A stretch of 64,000 bases of DNA from Pseudomonadales bacterium (GTDB lineage Bacteria > Pseudomonadota > Gammaproteobacteria > Pseudomonadales > Porticoccaceae). The notes beneath the pieces were generated by a model, which saw nothing but the letters and a program-made list of their open reading frames with translations, was not told the DNA's origin and searched no databases. Shown here one piece after another: positions 52,326 through 61,791 of this stretch (position 1 is the stretch's first letter; each line of letters starts with the position of its first letter). The stretch covers positions 248,001 through 312,000 of the forward strand of contig JACKOF010000002.1 in assembly GCA_024234435.1 (NCBI GenBank), given 5' to 3'. A program made the position numbers and the translations under genes.

Positions 52326-55300
52326 CCGGGCGTTTCCTTCTGAACACGGCGCCCTAAAGTTGAGAGTTTTTCTTTAACATGCTCACCAGAAAGATAAATA
52401 GCTGGCACCAACATTAATGTTACCGTCGTCGCAAACAACACACCAAAAGCCAGTGAAATCACCATAGGAATCAGGAACTGCGCCTGCGTACTGCGTTCCA
52501 GAAGAATCGGCATCAACCCGAAAAATGTGGTGATAGAGGTCAGGACAATGGGTCTGAAACGGTCATGAGCTGCCTGAATAATCGCTTTCGACGCCTGCCA
52601 GCCTTCTTTTCTCAAATAGTTAATCCGATCAATCAACACCAGATTATCATTCACAACCACCCCTGCTGCCGCCATAACCCCCAGCATGGAAGGCATACTG
52701 ATATCTTTCCCCATAATCAAATGCCCGATAATGGCACCAGCAATACCAAAGGGGACAGCGCTGAGAATAATGACCGGCTGCCAATAAGAACGGAACTGGA
52801 TCGCCAATAGCGCATAAATAGCCAGCAAAACCAGCAGCAGAAACTGCAGTAGCGCCACTTCAAACTCCTGCTGTTCTTTCTGATCGCCCTCTATCGTTAA
52901 ACGCATGCCCGGAAAGTCAGATGCGATTGATGGCCACTGGTCCCTGAATAAAGCACCCACAATATCAGTCGCAGAAGCATAACCCGGCAACAGTTCCGCT
53001 TTGATTTCAACCATCCGCTGCCGGTCGTGACGCTTTATCTCGGCATACCCGGGCACGTATTCCGCTGTTGCAACCGCATCAAAGGGCAGCTCCCGCCCGT
53101 CTGCCGTGCGCACTCTCAACTCATCCAGCGTATAGACCGTACTACGCTGCTGCTCCGGGTAGCGCACCATGACTTTGACATCTTCTTTTAAACGGGGAAT
53201 ACGCTGCGCTTCTGCACCATAAAAAGCCTGTCGCACTTGCCTGGCGACATCAGACAAGCCAATACCCAGTGTTTCTGCAAACGGGCGCATGATTACCTCT
53301 ATTTCGGGCTTTGTGTCCTGAGCCGAATCCGTAATATTATGCACACCCGGAAAACGCGCCAGTGCCTGCTGAATCTGCTGTGACGCCTTTTTCATCTCAT
53401 CAATATCATGCCCCCGAAGCATCAGGTTAATGTCCTTGCTCTTCGGGATCATGGTATAGACAACTTCGAAGTCTTCCGCTTCGGGAACCGGACCAATCAG
53501 TACCTTGAGCTGCTCACCCACATAATGGGACGAGGTATTCCTGACCTCATTCCCTACCAGTTCTAACGCAACAATAACGCTGTTATCCTCGCTGCGGGAC
53601 TGTAAGGCTTTGATCAGGCTATTACCCTGAGCATCCCTCATCTCCGGCTGCTGCCTGAGCGTCTCAATAGCCGCTTCAACACGTTTCATCACTGCCACTG
53701 TCTGGGTAAAACCACCGCTCTCGGGCATTTCAACGCGAACAAGCACGAATTCGCCTTCCACCCTCGGGAAAAAGCTTACTTTCAGCCAGCCGCCCGCAAA
53801 TGTTGAAATCACGATAAGCAATCCACCCAGGAAACAGGCCAGTGTTACCCGGCGATTTTGCAGCGCTTTTTTCAATACTGGCCGGTAATAATAATCCGCA
53901 AAGCTCATCAATCCAGCAGATACTTTTTTCCGCGCACCGTGAATCAGCTGAAACAATTTCCAACGCGGCTCCTTTTCCGGCCTCATGTGTCGCAAATGAG
54001 CAGGCAGAATAAGAAAGGATTCCAACAGAGAAAACGCCAGCGCCAACAACGCTACCGTACCCATGTCAGCAAAAAACTTAGCTGCGTCACCAGGCAGCAG
54101 AATCAGTGGAACAAAGACCATCATGGTTGTCATTACAGCGGTGGTGACGGGCTTGGACACCATACTGGCACCAAGGGCAGCACTGGCATGGCCATCGAGA
54201 CCGCGCTCGTAATGGCTGTAAACGCTCTCGCCCACAACAATAGCGTCATCAACAATAATGCCCAGTATCATCAGAAACGCAAACAGGGTCACTACATTTA
54301 CGGTGAGTCCGAAATAGGGCATCAGCCAGAACGTGCCCAGATACGCAACACCCAGCCCTGCTGCAACCCAGAAAGCCAGCGCTGGCCGCAAGAACAACAA
54401 CAAGATAATAAATACCAGTACCAGCCCACCTAATGCGTTTGAAATCAGCAAGTCCATTCGACTCTGCAGATACCTGGACATATCATTCCAGATCTCCACC
54501 TTAACCGACGCAGGCAGCACACTTTTCTTTTCTTCGACATAGGCTCGCAGACTTTTGGAATTGCCAAGCAAATCCGGATCCTGGGTGGTGTAAACATCAA
54601 CAAATGCCGCCGGTTTGCCATTAAAGTTTGACACCAGATTCCGTTCTGCGAACCCGTCCCGAACAGTCGCGATATCACCCAGCCTGATGACGGTACCATC
54701 AAGTGCGTGGAGAACAACAATGTCTTCAAATTGCTTTCGGTTATAGGCCTGACCGCGAGCCTGCAAAGTAATGTCACCCGTTTTTTCACGAATTTGCCCC
54801 GCCGACAGATTAATCGAGGAACGGCGAATCGCGGCCACCACTTTTTCAAAACTGAGCTTGTACTGTTGCAACATATGCTCAGACAATTCAATAGCAACTT
54901 CATCGTCGCGAATGCCGGAAACCTCGGCAACACTGATACCTGGCAAACTGGCAATATCATCGCGCACCTCTTCCGTAACAGCTTTGAGCTGCTCCTCATC
55001 CATACCTCCCGATACCGCAATGCGCAGCACGCGAATACGGGAAAGCACCTCCCTGATCTGCGGGTGCTCGGAGTCCTCGGGGAAGGTGTTGATCGCATCA
55101 ACTCGTGACTTCACATTATTCAGTAATTGCTGGATGTCATAGCCATCTTCGACTTCGACTTCCACCACCCCCAAATTCTGCCGGGCAAAGCTGCGGACCT
55201 CAAAGATGCCATCCAGATCGCTGATTTCCTCCTCTATACGAATACAGATCTGCTCTTCAACCTCTCGGGGCCCCGCACCCGGATAGGGAACGGCTATCTC

Positions 55301-55438
55301 GACAATGTCTTTGGGGATATTCGGAAACATCTCATTCTGGATGCCCGGCAGACTGGTAAATCCGCCAACCAGAATCATCACCATCAACAAATTGGCAGCG
55401 ATAGGGTTATCGACAAACCAGGCTATTAGCCGATTCAC
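52322..55438 (-). CDS. RND efflux transporter permease
   Basis: This is an inner-membrane proton-driven pump of 1,038 residues with the HAE/HME layout: helix 1 (ANLLMVMILVGGF), a first periplasmic domain, helices 2-6, a second periplasmic domain and helices 7-12. The helix-4 proton-relay pair is in LGIIVDDAIVVGES. Start FVDNPIAANLLMVM resembles the less-studied RND branch next to an MFP rather than AcrB itself. It overlaps the adaptor gene by 4 nt. No outer-membrane channel gene is nearby. Confidence 0.95.
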   Translation of the reverse strand: MNRLIAWFVDNPIAANLLMVMILVGGFTSLPGIQNEMFPNIPKDIVEIAVPYPGAGPREVEEQICIRIEEEISDLDGIFEVRSFARQNLGVVEVEVEDGYDIQQLLNNVKSRVDAINTFPEDSEHPQIREVLSRIRVLRIAVSGGMDEEQLKAVTEEVRDDIASLPGISVAEVSGIRDDEVAIELSEHMLQQYKLSFEKVVAAIRRSSINLSAGQIREKTGDITLQARGQAYNRKQFEDIVVLHALDGTVIRLGDIATVRDGFAERNLVSNFNGKPAAFVDVYTTQDPDLLGNSKSLRAYVEEKKSVLPASVKVEIWNDMSRYLQSRMDLLISNALGGLVLVFIILLLFLRPALAFWVAAGLGVAYLGTFWLMPYFGLTVNVVTLFAFLMILGIIVDDAIVVGESVYSHYERGLDGHASAALGASMVSKPVTTAVMTTMMVFVPLILLPGDAAKFFADMGTVALLALAFSLLESFLILPAHLRHMRPEKEPRWKLFQLIHGARKKVSAGLMSFADYYYRPVLKKALQNRRVTLACFLGGLLIVISTFAGGWLKVSFFPRVEGEFVLVRVEMPESGGFTQTVAVMKRVEAAIETLRQQPEMRDAQGNSLIKALQSRSEDNSVIVALELVGNEVRNTSSHYVGEQLKVLIGPVPEAEDFEVVYTMIPKSKDINLMLRGHDIDEMKKASQQIQQALARFPGVHNITDSAQDTKPEIEVIMRPFAETLGIGLSDVARQVRQAFYGAEAQRIPRLKEDVKVMVRYPEQQRSTVYTLDELRVRTADGRELPFDAVATAEYVPGYAEIKRHDRQRMVEIKAELLPGYASATDIVGALFRDQWPSIASDFPGMRLTIEGDQKEQQEFEVALLQFLLLVLLAIYALLAIQFRSYWQPVIILSAVPFGIAGAIIGHLIMGKDISMPSMLGVMAAAGVVVNDNLVLIDRINYLRKEGWQASKAIIQAAHDRFRPIVLTSITTFFGLMPILLERSTQAQFLIPMVISLAFGVLFATTVTLMLVPAIYLSGEHVKEKLSTLGRRVQKETPG

Positions 55439-56613
55439 GGGGTAACCACCTCTTCATGGTCTGAATCAGTCGCTTTTTCAACCAGCGGTTCTATCCGCAT
55501 ACCCTGGACCAGGTATCTTGGCCGCTGAGTAAGCACCACGGCGGCGGCGGGAACATCGCGAACCAGGGCCTCATCCTCGACAACCTGAAGCACCTGCACC
55601 GCCCTGATGAATAACTGATTCTGATCGTCCAGCATTAGCACATTATGTCGCTGGTATAACGCATTAACCGGCAATGCGACCACATCATCATATTCCCTGC
55701 CTTCAATCTCAACCGTAACAAATTGACCAACCATCAGGGGAAGCTGACTTTCTTGAGGGTGCCTGCCAACCTCAACCACGGCGTATCGGACACGGCTACC
55801 GGTATCGAGCGCCGCTTCCATTCTCACAATTTCTGCAGGCCTGCGGGTCACCTGACCGCCATATTCTGAAATGACGGTTGCCGGAATATGTTGCTTGTTA
55901 ACATCGGTATTGCCGGGCAGCAACCCAACCTGCCCGTTCGTTAAGGGAAGGCGAATTTCCAAAATTTCCGAAGAAAACACTTTTGCCAGAGCCGTACCCG
56001 GCCCGACATACTGCCCGAGATTAACGCTGGTACTTCGCACCTGCCCCGGAAAGGGCACAGAAACACGGGTGCGCTCCAGATTTATTTCGGCTTTTTCGTG
56101 ATCGGCCACAGCTGCTTCCACTGCTGCCTCAGCCGCTGCCAATTGAGGCTTTCTCAGAAACAGCTCATTGGCTTCAGCATTGCCAAGATCACGCCACTCA
56201 CGCTTGGCCTGACGGGCTTTTCCCCGCTCCTGAGCAAGTAGTTGCTGCGCATCGGCAACCCGGGATGCAGCACGAACCACTTCAATCCGATAATCACGGG
56301 GGTCAATCTGTAATAATGTTTCATTCGCAGCAAACGAACCACCGCTAACAAAGTTGTCCGACACCTCTTCAATTCGACCAGCCACTAACGCGGCGAGATC
56401 TATTTCCACCTTCGGTGTCACTGTACCCTGGCTAACAATCATGGGCCTGCGTGTTTCCGCTACTGCCAACATCGCCGTTAATTTGGGCGCGTCCGGCTCA
56501 ATCATGGGCACCTGGGATGGCGCAGGTTTAGATTTCCATATAAAAATAGCGGCTAATATCGCGGCCACAAAGATAGATAACGGGAATAAAATTTTATGCT
56601 CTCGAAAAGCCAT
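55435..56613 (-). CDS. RND efflux periplasmic adaptor (membrane-fusion protein)
   Basis: The ATG at 56613 gives 392 residues; a frame extension to 56727 adds 38 residues without sense. There is an N-terminal anchor (KILFPLSIFVAAILAAIFIW), then the lipoyl/hairpin region (VSDNFVSGGSFAANETLLQI with coiled coil VADAQQLLAQERGKARQA), beta-barrel and membrane-proximal domains. It bridges the pump and an outer-membrane channel encoded elsewhere. Confidence 0.94.
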   Translation of the reverse strand: MAFREHKILFPLSIFVAAILAAIFIWKSKPAPSQVPMIEPDAPKLTAMLAVAETRRPMIVSQGTVTPKVEIDLAALVAGRIEEVSDNFVSGGSFAANETLLQIDPRDYRIEVVRAASRVADAQQLLAQERGKARQAKREWRDLGNAEANELFLRKPQLAAAEAAVEAAVADHEKAEINLERTRVSVPFPGQVRSTSVNLGQYVGPGTALAKVFSSEILEIRLPLTNGQVGLLPGNTDVNKQHIPATVISEYGGQVTRRPAEIVRMEAALDTGSRVRYAVVEVGRHPQESQLPLMVGQFVTVEIEGREYDDVVALPVNALYQRHNVLMLDDQNQLFIRAVQVLQVVEDEALVRDVPAAAVVLTQRPRYLVQGMRIEPLVEKATDSDHEEVVTP

Positions 56614-56821
56614 CAAAATACCCTTATTACGCCTGACCGGTACAGGTGTTGAGAGAAAAATAAAATACTTTTGTTGAAAGCAGTTTACGGAGACGAACCT
56701 GACAAGACAATTATTCCATGTCGGCAATACAAAATAAGCTCTAAGGCATTATCTGAAAGTAAACTTTCCGTTACACTAGCGAACAATTTTAAACCCTTAT
56801 CGAGTTTCAGCGATTTTTTCT

Positions 56822-57061
56822 ATGACCAGTTTTCTCATTAAAAATTGCAATAGGCAGTACCTCGCCAAAGATCTGACATGGGTTCCGGCTTCTACCTGTC
56901 ATAACTCGCAACCTCTGTTTCACACCCCATTCAGGGATGTCGCCCTCAATCAACTCGTTGAGCTGAATACCAAGGATTTTCAGTTGCGCGCGGAAGTAGT
57001 CAATTGTGAACTGGATGAAAAAAACCGTCCTATTATCCCTCAACAGGAGGCAGCGGCCTGA
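56822..57061 (+). CDS. Small conserved-looking protein, function unknown
   Basis: The 79-residue frame (MTSFLIKNCNRQYLAKDLTW at the start) has ordinary composition and no signal or membrane helix. It lies just upstream of gshA on the same strand. The ribosome site is poor. A longer opposite-strand frame overlaps it (56807-57217) and continues into gshA, so that one is a shadow. The protein-like residue pattern and position favour a real gene, but I do not recognise a family. Confidence 0.55.
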   Translation: MTSFLIKNCNRQYLAKDLTWVPASTCHNSQPLFHTPFRDVALNQLVELNTKDFQLRAEVVNCELDEKNRPIIPQQEAAA

Positions 57062-57082
57062 CCCGCGCCTATCGAGCCTATT

Positions 57083-58672
57083 TTGCCATCTTTTCAACAA
57101 CGTATCGCAAAACTTCAGCAAACTGACGCCAACGGTCTCTTCAAAAATATTTTGCGGGGAGTAGAGAAAGAAAGTCTTCGTGTGACCCATCAAGGCGGGC
57201 TGGCTCTCACACCCCATCCTACCGCTCTTGGGTCAACCCTGACTCACCCTCAGATCACGACAGACTACTCGGAAGCACTGCTGGAATTTATTACGCCACC
57301 GTCGACATCGGTAGCTGACGTACTGAAAACGCTTGATAACATTCACCGTTATACCTACCAGAATATCGGGGAAGAATTACTGTGGGTAAACAGCATGCCA
57401 TGTCAGCTGGGCACCGATAATGACATCCCCGTGGGACAATACGGACACTCCAATATTGGCCGCATGAAAACAATCTACCGGGTCGGGCTGGGTCATCGCT
57501 ACGGCCGTCTGATGCAGACCATTGCCGGTATTCACTACAATTTTTCTCTGCCCGAGATATTCTGGCAATGGCTGCAGCAGCAAGAAGCGCCGGACAGCAA
57601 CCTGCAGGATTTCACTACCGAGCGTTATTTTGCCCTGATTCGGAATTTTCGCCGCTACTTTCCTCTGCTTCTGTTTTTGTTCGGTGCGGCTCCCGCGGTT
57701 TGCCGAAGCTTTGTCAAAGACCGCCAACATTCACTGGAAAGTTTTAATGGCGACCCGCACAGCCTTCACAAGCCCTACGCCACCTCTCTCCGAATGGGTG
57801 ACCTCGGGTACCAGAGCAAGGCTCAAGAAACCCTCGTCGTCTGTTATAACGAGCTGGACACCTACATCCGGACACTGCGCGGCGCACTCACTGAAAGCTA
57901 CCCGCCCTACCAGCAGATTGGCCTCAAAGACAGCTTCGGTGATTACCGTCAGCTGAGCACAAATCTGCTGCAAATTGAGAACGAGTTCTACAGCACAATT
58001 CGCCCCAAACGCAATGCCAATAGTGGCGAAACACCGCTCAATGCATTGCATGCCAGGGGCGTCGAATACATTGAAGTCCGCTGCCTGGATCTCAACCCGT
58101 ACTTACCCGTAGGCATCAGCGAGCAACAAATTCACTTTCTGGACAGTTTTCTTGTTTTCTGCCTGCTGGAGGAAAGCCCGGCCACCGATGCCGAGGAAAC
58201 GGCCAATATTCTGGAAAACCAGCGTCGCACAGTCTACTACGGCCGCGATCCGGAATTAACGCTGTTACATAAGGGCCAGGAAAAACCAATTGCCGCGCTG
58301 ATAGCAGAGCTTTTCACCCGCATGGAGCCCGTCTCGGCCCTCCTCGACAGTCACCAGCAAACAACGGCGCACGGCGATGCTATCAAGGCCTTCAAGATGT
58401 TCATAAGCAAACCGGAGCTAACCGCTTCCGCACAGATACTGAATGAAATGAGAACGAAGGGGCAGACATACTTCGAGGTTGCCATGAACCACGCCAGGCA
58501 GCACCGGCAATACTTCCTCGACACACCGCCCGCCCCCGATATTGTGGAACAATACCAACAGATGGCTGTTGAATCCCTTAAACAGCAACGAGCAATTGAA
58601 GTCGCCGATGAAATTGATTTCGACACATTTCTTGCCAACTACTATCGTCAGTACGACAACCTGACCCCCTGA
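57083..58672 (+). CDS. gshA: Glutamate-cysteine ligase
   Basis: GshA makes gamma-glutamylcysteine, the first step of glutathione synthesis. The 529-residue product is the proteobacterial type 1 enzyme (LRGVEKESLRVTHQGGLALT at the N-terminus, TTDYSEALLEFITPP, GIHYNFSLPEIFW, YIEVRCLDLNPYLPVGI). The start is TTG, also the case in E. coli gshA. No strong ribosome site is seen, so expression is probably low. acpH follows after 8 nt. Confidence 0.96.
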   Translation: MPSFQQRIAKLQQTDANGLFKNILRGVEKESLRVTHQGGLALTPHPTALGSTLTHPQITTDYSEALLEFITPPSTSVADVLKTLDNIHRYTYQNIGEELLWVNSMPCQLGTDNDIPVGQYGHSNIGRMKTIYRVGLGHRYGRLMQTIAGIHYNFSLPEIFWQWLQQQEAPDSNLQDFTTERYFALIRNFRRYFPLLLFLFGAAPAVCRSFVKDRQHSLESFNGDPHSLHKPYATSLRMGDLGYQSKAQETLVVCYNELDTYIRTLRGALTESYPPYQQIGLKDSFGDYRQLSTNLLQIENEFYSTIRPKRNANSGETPLNALHARGVEYIEVRCLDLNPYLPVGISEQQIHFLDSFLVFCLLEESPATDAEETANILENQRRTVYYGRDPELTLLHKGQEKPIAALIAELFTRMEPVSALLDSHQQTTAHGDAIKAFKMFISKPELTASAQILNEMRTKGQTYFEVAMNHARQHRQYFLDTPPAPDIVEQYQQMAVESLKQQRAIEVADEIDFDTFLANYYRQYDNLTP

Positions 58673-58680
58673 CTGGAACA

Positions 58681-59298
58681 GTGAACTATCTGGCCCATAT
58701 CTACCTTTCCGGAGCAACACCGGAAATGATGGTGGGCGGACTGCTCGGAGATTTTGTCAAGGGACCGTTAACCGGACAACTGCCACAACGGATAGAACAG
58801 GGGATTGCCCTGCACCGTAAAATTGACGTTTTCGTTGACCAGCAACCGGAAATACGCGGAGCCCTGTGTCGGTTTCAAACACCCTACCGCCGCTTTGCCG
58901 GTATTTATCTGGATATCTGTTTTGACCACTTTCTTGCTAAACACTGGAAAGCTTTTCACCAGCAATCCCTGGAGGATTTTTGCGTGAAGTTTTATGAACA
59001 TCTGAGAAATTTTGACGAGCTCCTTCCCCCCAGGGCTCTGCACTTCAGCAAGGTTGCCCCTGTTGTGCACTGGTTGGAAAGTTATGCCGAATTTGAAAAC
59101 CTGGAACTCATGCTACAGCGTATTGGGCAGCGTTTTAAAAAACAGGTGCCTCTTCATCACGGTTTCTTCATTCTGCAAAGAGATTACGCAACACTGGAGA
59201 GTGAGTTTTTGTTAACCTTCCCACAGTTTGTCGCCTTTGCCGACTCGCAACGGCAAAACCTTCAGGGCACAATACACTCCGATCAGGAAGCAGGTTAA
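58681..59298 (+). CDS. acpH: Acyl carrier protein phosphodiesterase
   Basis: AcpH removes 4'-phosphopantetheine from acyl carrier protein. The 205-residue product starts at GTG and has the DUF479/HD-like landmarks MNYLAHIYLSG, GGLLGDFVKG, GIALHRKIDVFVDQQPEI and LDICFDHFLAKHW. The HD residues are in LHRKIDVF and FDHFL. It is directly downstream of gshA. Confidence 0.93.
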   Translation: MNYLAHIYLSGATPEMMVGGLLGDFVKGPLTGQLPQRIEQGIALHRKIDVFVDQQPEIRGALCRFQTPYRRFAGIYLDICFDHFLAKHWKAFHQQSLEDFCVKFYEHLRNFDELLPPRALHFSKVAPVVHWLESYAEFENLELMLQRIGQRFKKQVPLHHGFFILQRDYATLESEFLLTFPQFVAFADSQRQNLQGTIHSDQEAG

Positions 59299-59319
59299 TA
59301 ACACAAAGGAAAACCAGCC

Positions 59320-59814
59320 ATGCCTTCAACGCGGATTATGAACTTACTGATATTTGTCAGCAGCGCCGCCATTATTGCGACGGCTCTCTATATGCAGCAT
59401 GTTATGGAGCTGACACCCTGTTATCTCTGCATTACTCAACGGGTATTCTTCATCACTATAGGCGCGCTGGGACTGCTGGCCTTTTTACACAATCCAAAAG
59501 CTGCAGGTTCACGCATTTATGCCACACTGACAGCCTTTCTGTCCGTGGCTGGCGGCTATTTTTCCGGCAAGCAACTATGGTTGCAAAGCCTGCCTGAAGA
59601 CCAGGTGCCCGCTTGCGGCCCACCGGCAGAATACCTGTTTGAAGCCTTCCCGCTGTCAGAGGCCCTGAGCATGTTGCTGCGCGGAGATGGTAACTGCGCC
59701 AAAGTACAGTGGACATTTCTGGATATCAGCATTCCCGGCTGGGCACTTGTGGCTTTTGTCGGCTTTCTGGTTGTAGCCATATTGCAAATGCTGCGCAAGG
59801 ATTTGCCAACCTGA
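59320..59814 (+). CDS. dsbB: Disulfide bond formation protein B
   Basis: DsbB re-oxidises DsbA with ubiquinone. The 164-residue product has four hydrophobic helices. The first redox pair is CYLC after MQHVMELTP, and the second is the pair in VPACGPPAEYLFEAF and GDGNCAKVQW. AAAGGA precedes the ATG. algQ follows, as in Pseudomonas. Confidence 0.95.
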   Translation: MPSTRIMNLLIFVSSAAIIATALYMQHVMELTPCYLCITQRVFFITIGALGLLAFLHNPKAAGSRIYATLTAFLSVAGGYFSGKQLWLQSLPEDQVPACGPPAEYLFEAFPLSEALSMLLRGDGNCAKVQWTFLDISIPGWALVAFVGFLVVAILQMLRKDLPT

Positions 59815-59922
59815 TTCTGCGGTAGTAAAACAGGCTGCCATAAACCAGGTCGAATGCGCTTGCCCCGCTTTCTGTTGTTCGTTTATGCTGGATAACTCGC
59901 CAAGTGCTGAGGAGTAACAAGC

Positions 59923-60390
59923 ATGCTAGAGGAATGCAAGACAGCCCAGGAACGCTGGGGTGGTGTTAGCAATATTATTGATCGCTGGCTTCAGGAGCGG
60001 CGTACCATGTTGGTTCAGTATACCGGTCTGGCCAATCGCAAGGACCTGGATGGCCGAATACCCGCACACTCCCAGAGTGTTCTTGAGTTCTGCCAGATTC
60101 TGGTTGACTATATTTCTACCGGTCACTTTGAAGTGTACGAACAGCTCGTCAAGGAAGGTGATGAGTTTAAAGATACAGAGGGCCTGGAAGTAGCTGAAGA
60201 GCTGTACAAAGTCATTGATGCCACCACAGAGCAGATTCTCGACTTCAATGACAAATACCAGACACCCGACGATCTGAAAACCATCGCGACCGATCTCTCA
60301 CAGCTGGGCGAGCAGCTCAGTACCCGGTTCGAAGCTGAAGACTGCATGATCAATGTGTTGCATACCTCTCATGGCACGATAGCAAGCTAG
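59923..60390 (+). CDS. algQ: Anti-RNA polymerase sigma-70 factor (Rsd/AlgQ)
   Basis: The 155-residue helical protein begins MLEECKTAQERWGGVSNIID and has LVQYTGLANRKDL, the family core for sigma-70 region 4 binding. It diverts RNA polymerase toward alternative sigma factors in stationary phase. In Pseudomonas it is called AlgQ and controls alginate. It sits between dsbB and an FKBP gene, the same order as in P. aeruginosa. Confidence 0.95.
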   Translation: MLEECKTAQERWGGVSNIIDRWLQERRTMLVQYTGLANRKDLDGRIPAHSQSVLEFCQILVDYISTGHFEVYEQLVKEGDEFKDTEGLEVAEELYKVIDATTEQILDFNDKYQTPDDLKTIATDLSQLGEQLSTRFEAEDCMINVLHTSHGTIAS

Positions 60391-60413
60391 CTGTATTCAC
60401 AAAAACCCGGCAT

Positions 60414-60449
60414 AAAAAAGGCTCCATTCATGACTGAAGGAGCCTTTGT
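60414..60449. terminator. Bidirectional terminator between algQ and the FKBP gene
   Basis: AAAGGCTCC (60417-60425) pairs with GGAGCCTTT (60439-60447), preceded by A6 and followed by TTTGT. It can serve both convergent genes. Confidence 0.88.
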
Positions 60450-60463
60450 CATTGGGCGCTGCT

Positions 60464-61198
60464 TTATTCAGCCGCGGCTTTCAATAACTCCACTTCAAAA
60501 ATCAGTGTTGAGTTAGGGCCAATCAACTGACCGGCACCACCAGGGCCATAAGCCAGGGTCGGTGGAATATAAAGCTCCCACTTGGCACCTTCTTTCATTA
60601 ACTGTAGCGCCTCTGTCCAACCCGGAATCACCTGGGTTACACCAAACTGGGCTGGTTGATTGCGTTTATAGGAGCTGTCAAATTCAGTGCCATCAAGCAG
60701 TCGGCCGCGGTAATGAACTTCTACACGACTTTCCAGCGTCGGCTTGTCGCCCGAGCCGGCAACAATAATCTTGTATTGCAAACCGCTTTCCGTTGTCACT
60801 ACGCCTTCTTTAGCGGCGTTTTCCGCTAAAAAAGCATCGCCCGCTTTTTGATTTTCCTCACCCGCAGCAGCCATAGCCGCTTCCATTGCTTCCTGCTCCG
60901 CCTGGCTCTTCTCCATCATCTGCTTTTGCAGTTTTTCAAAGGTTTCAGCAGCCTGTTCCTGTGTGATTCGGGTCTCTGCACCCGTCGACACATCCGTAAA
61001 GCCCTGAACAAAGGCCGCCATATCAATATCTATTTCATCGATCTTGAATTGGGTGGCAATATTACTGCCCAACACATAGCTGAGTTTCTGCTCATCGGTA
61101 TCCAGAGCCACCTCTTTATCGGAAGCACCTTCCTTATCGTTACAGCCCGCAAGAAGGGCGGTCAGCATTATGCCGACAAATAGCGGTTTTAAATTCAT
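60464..61198 (-). CDS. FKBP-type peptidyl-prolyl isomerase lipoprotein
   Basis: The ATG at 61198 has AAGGA about eight bases upstream and gives 244 residues. The signal peptide ends in LLAGC, so it is a lipoprotein. An N-terminal dimerisation domain (about residues 25-125) is followed by the FKBP domain with VEVHYRGRLLDGTEFDSSYK, GVTQVIPGWTEALQ and LAYGPGGAGQLIGPNSTLIF. It is of the FkpA/Mip type and folds periplasmic proteins. Confidence 0.95.
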   Translation of the reverse strand: MNLKPLFVGIMLTALLAGCNDKEGASDKEVALDTDEQKLSYVLGSNIATQFKIDEIDIDMAAFVQGFTDVSTGAETRITQEQAAETFEKLQKQMMEKSQAEQEAMEAAMAAAGEENQKAGDAFLAENAAKEGVVTTESGLQYKIIVAGSGDKPTLESRVEVHYRGRLLDGTEFDSSYKRNQPAQFGVTQVIPGWTEALQLMKEGAKWELYIPPTLAYGPGGAGQLIGPNSTLIFEVELLKAAAE

Positions 61199-61251
61199 TA
61201 CATTTTCCTTAGTGTTTCTGACAACCACCCCTGAGGTAGTGATCACCGTGA

Positions 61252-61791
61252 TTAGAGGGTTTGCATATTAACCGATTTGGCCGCGCGAACAAGAGTATGC
61301 TTATTGTCGATTGGCTCTATGCCGATCAAATCCAGATATTCATTCAGATTAGAAAGCAGTCTATTGTCAGCTTCGTCACCGTTCGCACCAACTTCAGCCG
61401 ATGCTGGGACCACAATCACCGCTTTCAGTTCCAGAATGCGCTGATACAGCTGATTCTGCACCATAAACTCTGCCGACATTTCAGCAGCCAGTAATTGCTG
61501 GCGCAAAGTTTGTTCCGTTTCCCCCGGTCTGTTATCAAGCTGCCGCCGCAAATGACGAATCTGACGCACGAAGCGGCGATCCAGCGGCTCTATCAACGCC
61601 TGTAGTTGCAGCAGTTCCACACGATTGATATCAACACCCTGGGCAGCAAGCCAACAACAAAGCAACAGCATATTGACGTTTGCTCCCCGGCTATCTTGCC
61701 AATCAAGACAGATCTCTTTCACCCGATCCACTGCATACAACGCCAGCGAATACTGCCAAAAGGGGTTTGACCGGGCAGAAAATTTCTTCAA
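61252..61791 (-). CDS. TIGR02444 family protein
   Basis: The 179-residue helical protein has the family opening NPFWQYSLALYAVDRVKEICL and NVNMLLLCCWLAAQG. The start is TTG and overlaps the elbB stop (TTTGA), so translation is probably coupled. No signal or membrane helix is present. The function is unknown. Confidence 0.87.
   Translation of the reverse strand: MKKFSARSNPFWQYSLALYAVDRVKEICLDWQDSRGANVNMLLLCCWLAAQGVDINRVELLQLQALIEPLDRRFVRQIRHLRRQLDNRPGETEQTLRQQLLAAEMSAEFMVQNQLYQRILELKAVIVVPASAEVGANGDEADNRLLSNLNEYLDLIGIEPIDNKHTLVRAAKSVNMQTL

Noticed and set aside
56807..57217. 136-residue frame on the minus strand upstream of and into gshA
   Set aside because: It overlaps the start of gshA and has no ribosome site or family match; the plus-strand 79-residue frame is more likely.
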